From: Bacteroidetes bacterium UBA1952
GTDB taxonomy: Bacteria > Bacteroidota > Bacteroidia > Chitinophagales > Chitinophagaceae
DNA length: 5,608 nucleotides
Assembly: GCA_002336725.1 (NCBI GenBank)
Contig: DDEO01000116.1
Coordinates: 5,622 to 11,229 of the forward strand
Reading direction: 5' to 3'
Shown here: piece after piece, positions 4,141-5,608 of the stretch
How positions within the stretch are numbered: position 1 is the first letter of the stretch
How the letters are laid out: each line of letters starts with the position of its first letter
The notes under the pieces: model-generated
What the model was told of the DNA's origin: nothing
What the model saw: only the letters and a program-made list of their open reading frames with translations
Database searches by the model: none
Translations under genes and position numbers: made by a program

Positions 4141-5608
4141 ATGGTTCCACAGAAGATAACCGCCACTGGCCGGATCAACTTCGGTAAAATCCACGATGTT
4201 GCCGACACGCCCGATCTGCTTGCCATCCAGCTTCAGTCCTTTCAGGACTTTTTTCAGCTGGAGACCACGCCGGACAAGCGCGACAACGAAGGGTTGTTCC
4301 GCGTGTTTAAGGAAAACTTTCCGATTTCCGACACCCGCAACATCTTCGTCCTCGAGTTCCTCGACTATTTCATTGACCCGCCCCGCTACACCATCGAGGA
4401 GTGTATGGAGCGCGGACTGACCTACAGCGTTCCGCTGAAGGCCAAGCTGAAGCTGAGCTGTAACGACGAAGAGCACGTGGACTTCGAGACCATCGTGCAG
4501 GACGTGTTTCTCGGCAATATTCCGTATATGACCCCGCGCGGCACCTTTGTTATCAACGGCGCTGAACGCGTAGTCGTGTCGCAGCTACACCGCTCGCCGG
4601 GCGTGTTCTTCGGCCAGAGCGTACACCCCAACGGTACCAAAATTTACTCCGCCCGCGTGATTCCGTTCAAAGGCGCGTGGATGGAGTTTGCTACCGATAT
4701 CAACAACGTGATGTATGCGTACATCGACCGGAAGAAGAAATTTCCGGTAACGACGCTGCTGCGCTCTATCGGCTACGAAACGGATAAGGACATCCTCCAA
4801 CTCTTTGGCATGGCCGACGAGGTGAAGGCCGACCGCAAAAACCTGGAAGCCAACCTGGGCCGCCGCCTCGCTGCACGGGTGCTGCGCTCCTGGACGGAAG
4901 ATTTTGTGGATGAAGACACCGGTGAAGTGGTGAGCATCGAGCGCAACGAAGTGCTCCTCGACCGCGACGCGGTACTTGACGACTATAATCTGGACACGAT
5001 TGTAGAACTGGGCATCCCGACGGTATTCCTCCAGAAAGAAGAAGTTTCCGGCGATTACAGCATCATCTACAACACGCTCAACAAGGATACTTCCAACTCG
5101 GAGCTGGAAGCCGTTCAGCACATCTACCGCCAATTGCGCGGCTCGGATGCGCCGGATGACGAAACCGCCCGTGGCATCATCGACAAGCTGTTCTTCTCCG
5201 ATAAGCGTTATGATCTCGGCGAAGTAGGCCGTTATAAAATCAACCGCCGCCTGGGTCTGGACATCAGCCAGGAATCCAAGGTGCTGTCGAAAGATGATAT
5301 CATTACCATCATTAAATACCTCGTGCGTCTCACCAACGGCAAGGCTGAGATTGATGATATTGACCACCTCTCCAACCGCCGGGTGCGCACCGTGGGCGAG
5401 CAACTGTTTGCCCAGTTTGGCGTAGGTCTGGCGCGTATGGCCCGCACCATCCGCGAGCGGATGAACGTGCGCGACAACGAGGTGTTTACCCCCATTGACC
5501 TGATTAACGCGCGGACGCTGTCGTCGGTTATCAACTCGTTCTTTGGCACCAGCCAGCTTTCGCAGTTCCTCGACCAGACCAACCCGCTGTCGGAAATCAC
5601 CCACAAGC
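4141..5608 (+). CDS. rpoB: RNA polymerase beta subunit RpoB, N-terminal part (cut by window end)
   Basis: N-terminal 489 residues of the beta subunit of DNA-directed RNA polymerase; the frame runs off the window, so there is no stop. Recognisable stretches are EFLDYFIDPPRYTIEECMERG and SVPLKAKLKLSC (beta protrusion), the conserved MTPRGTFVINGAERVVVSQL then HRSPGVFF (about 130-157), a lobe region, VGRYKINRRLGL, and the start of the rifampicin cluster, FFGTSQLSQFLDQTNP then LSEITHK (467-489). D478 and H488 correspond to E. coli D516 and H526, so the covered resistance positions look wild-type; the equivalent of S531 is outside the window. ATG at 4141 is chosen because an in-frame TAG lies at 4120-4122; a GTG at 4123 is the only other upstream option. 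It is preceded by AT-rich sequence without a Shine-Dalgarno, as is common in Bacteroidota. rplL is not immediately upstream; a divergent lipoprotein gene is. rpoC would be expected downstream. Confidence 0.97.
   Translation, partial: MVPQKITATGRINFGKIHDVADTPDLLAIQLQSFQDFFQLETTPDKRDNEGLFRVFKENFPISDTRNIFVLEFLDYFIDPPRYTIEECMERGLTYSVPLKAKLKLSCNDEEHVDFETIVQDVFLGNIPYMTPRGTFVINGAERVVVSQLHRSPGVFFGQSVHPNGTKIYSARVIPFKGAWMEFATDINNVMYAYIDRKKKFPVTTLLRSIGYETDKDILQLFGMADEVKADRKNLEANLGRRLAARVLRSWTEDFVDEDTGEVVSIERNEVLLDRDAVLDDYNLDTIVELGIPTVFLQKEEVSGDYSIIYNTLNKDTSNSELEAVQHIYRQLRGSDAPDDETARGIIDKLFFSDKRYDLGEVGRYKINRRLGLDISQESKVLSKDDIITIIKYLVRLTNGKAEIDDIDHLSNRRVRTVGEQLFAQFGVGLARMARTIRERMNVRDNEVFTPIDLINARTLSSVINSFFGTSQLSQFLDQTNPLSEITHK

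Noticed and set aside
4585..5604. Long minus-strand open frame of 339 codons
   Set aside because: It is antisense to clearly conserved rpoB sequence. The openness is a by-product of rpoB codon use and the translation resembles no protein.

Overview
The window looks like a chromosomal segment of a Bacteroidota bacterium, probably near the Saprospiria-type lineages; the finer placement is inference. The evidence is a TTTG / TAnnTTTG-type promoter, a lipoprotein whose acylated cysteine is followed by a Lys-Asp-Asp tract (the Bacteroidota surface-export signature), starts without a clear Shine-Dalgarno, a Bacteroidota-like RpoB N-terminus, and many short palindromic intergenic repeats. Base composition is moderately GC-rich in genes and AT-rich just upstream of rpoB.

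Layout. Bases 39-196 hold an array of about ten tiny hairpins (stem-GAA-stem, then TCCAA). It lies directly ahead of a POT-family proton/peptide symporter gene (219-1955, +). A repeat-filled gap (1956-2072) with a perfect 28-bp palindrome separates the transporter from a convergent sua5/tsaC-type gene (2073-3044, -) for t6A tRNA modification. Behind it on the same strand is a small predicted surface lipoprotein of unknown function (3115-3648, -). A divergent AT-rich intergenic region (3649-4140) carries palindromes, a good Bacteroidota promoter and a leader of about 180 nt with two terminator-like hairpins. It leads into rpoB (4141 to the window end, +). rpoB is cut by the window edge inside the rifampicin-binding cluster, so it has no stop codon here.

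How the parts relate. The three complete genes show no shared pathway: peptide uptake, tRNA modification and a lipoprotein. sua5 and the lipoprotein gene may be co-transcribed (70-bp gap). rpoB appears to have its own promoter and is not preceded by rplL, unlike the common rplKAJL-rpoBC order.

The unusual content is in the non-coding and repeat layer. It comprises the hairpin array with compensating stems; ten copies of the palindrome TTCCGGAA, nine of them within about 1.6 kb and five around the lipoprotein gene at 32-34 bp spacings; the 28-bp palindrome between convergent genes; and the structured rpoB leader.
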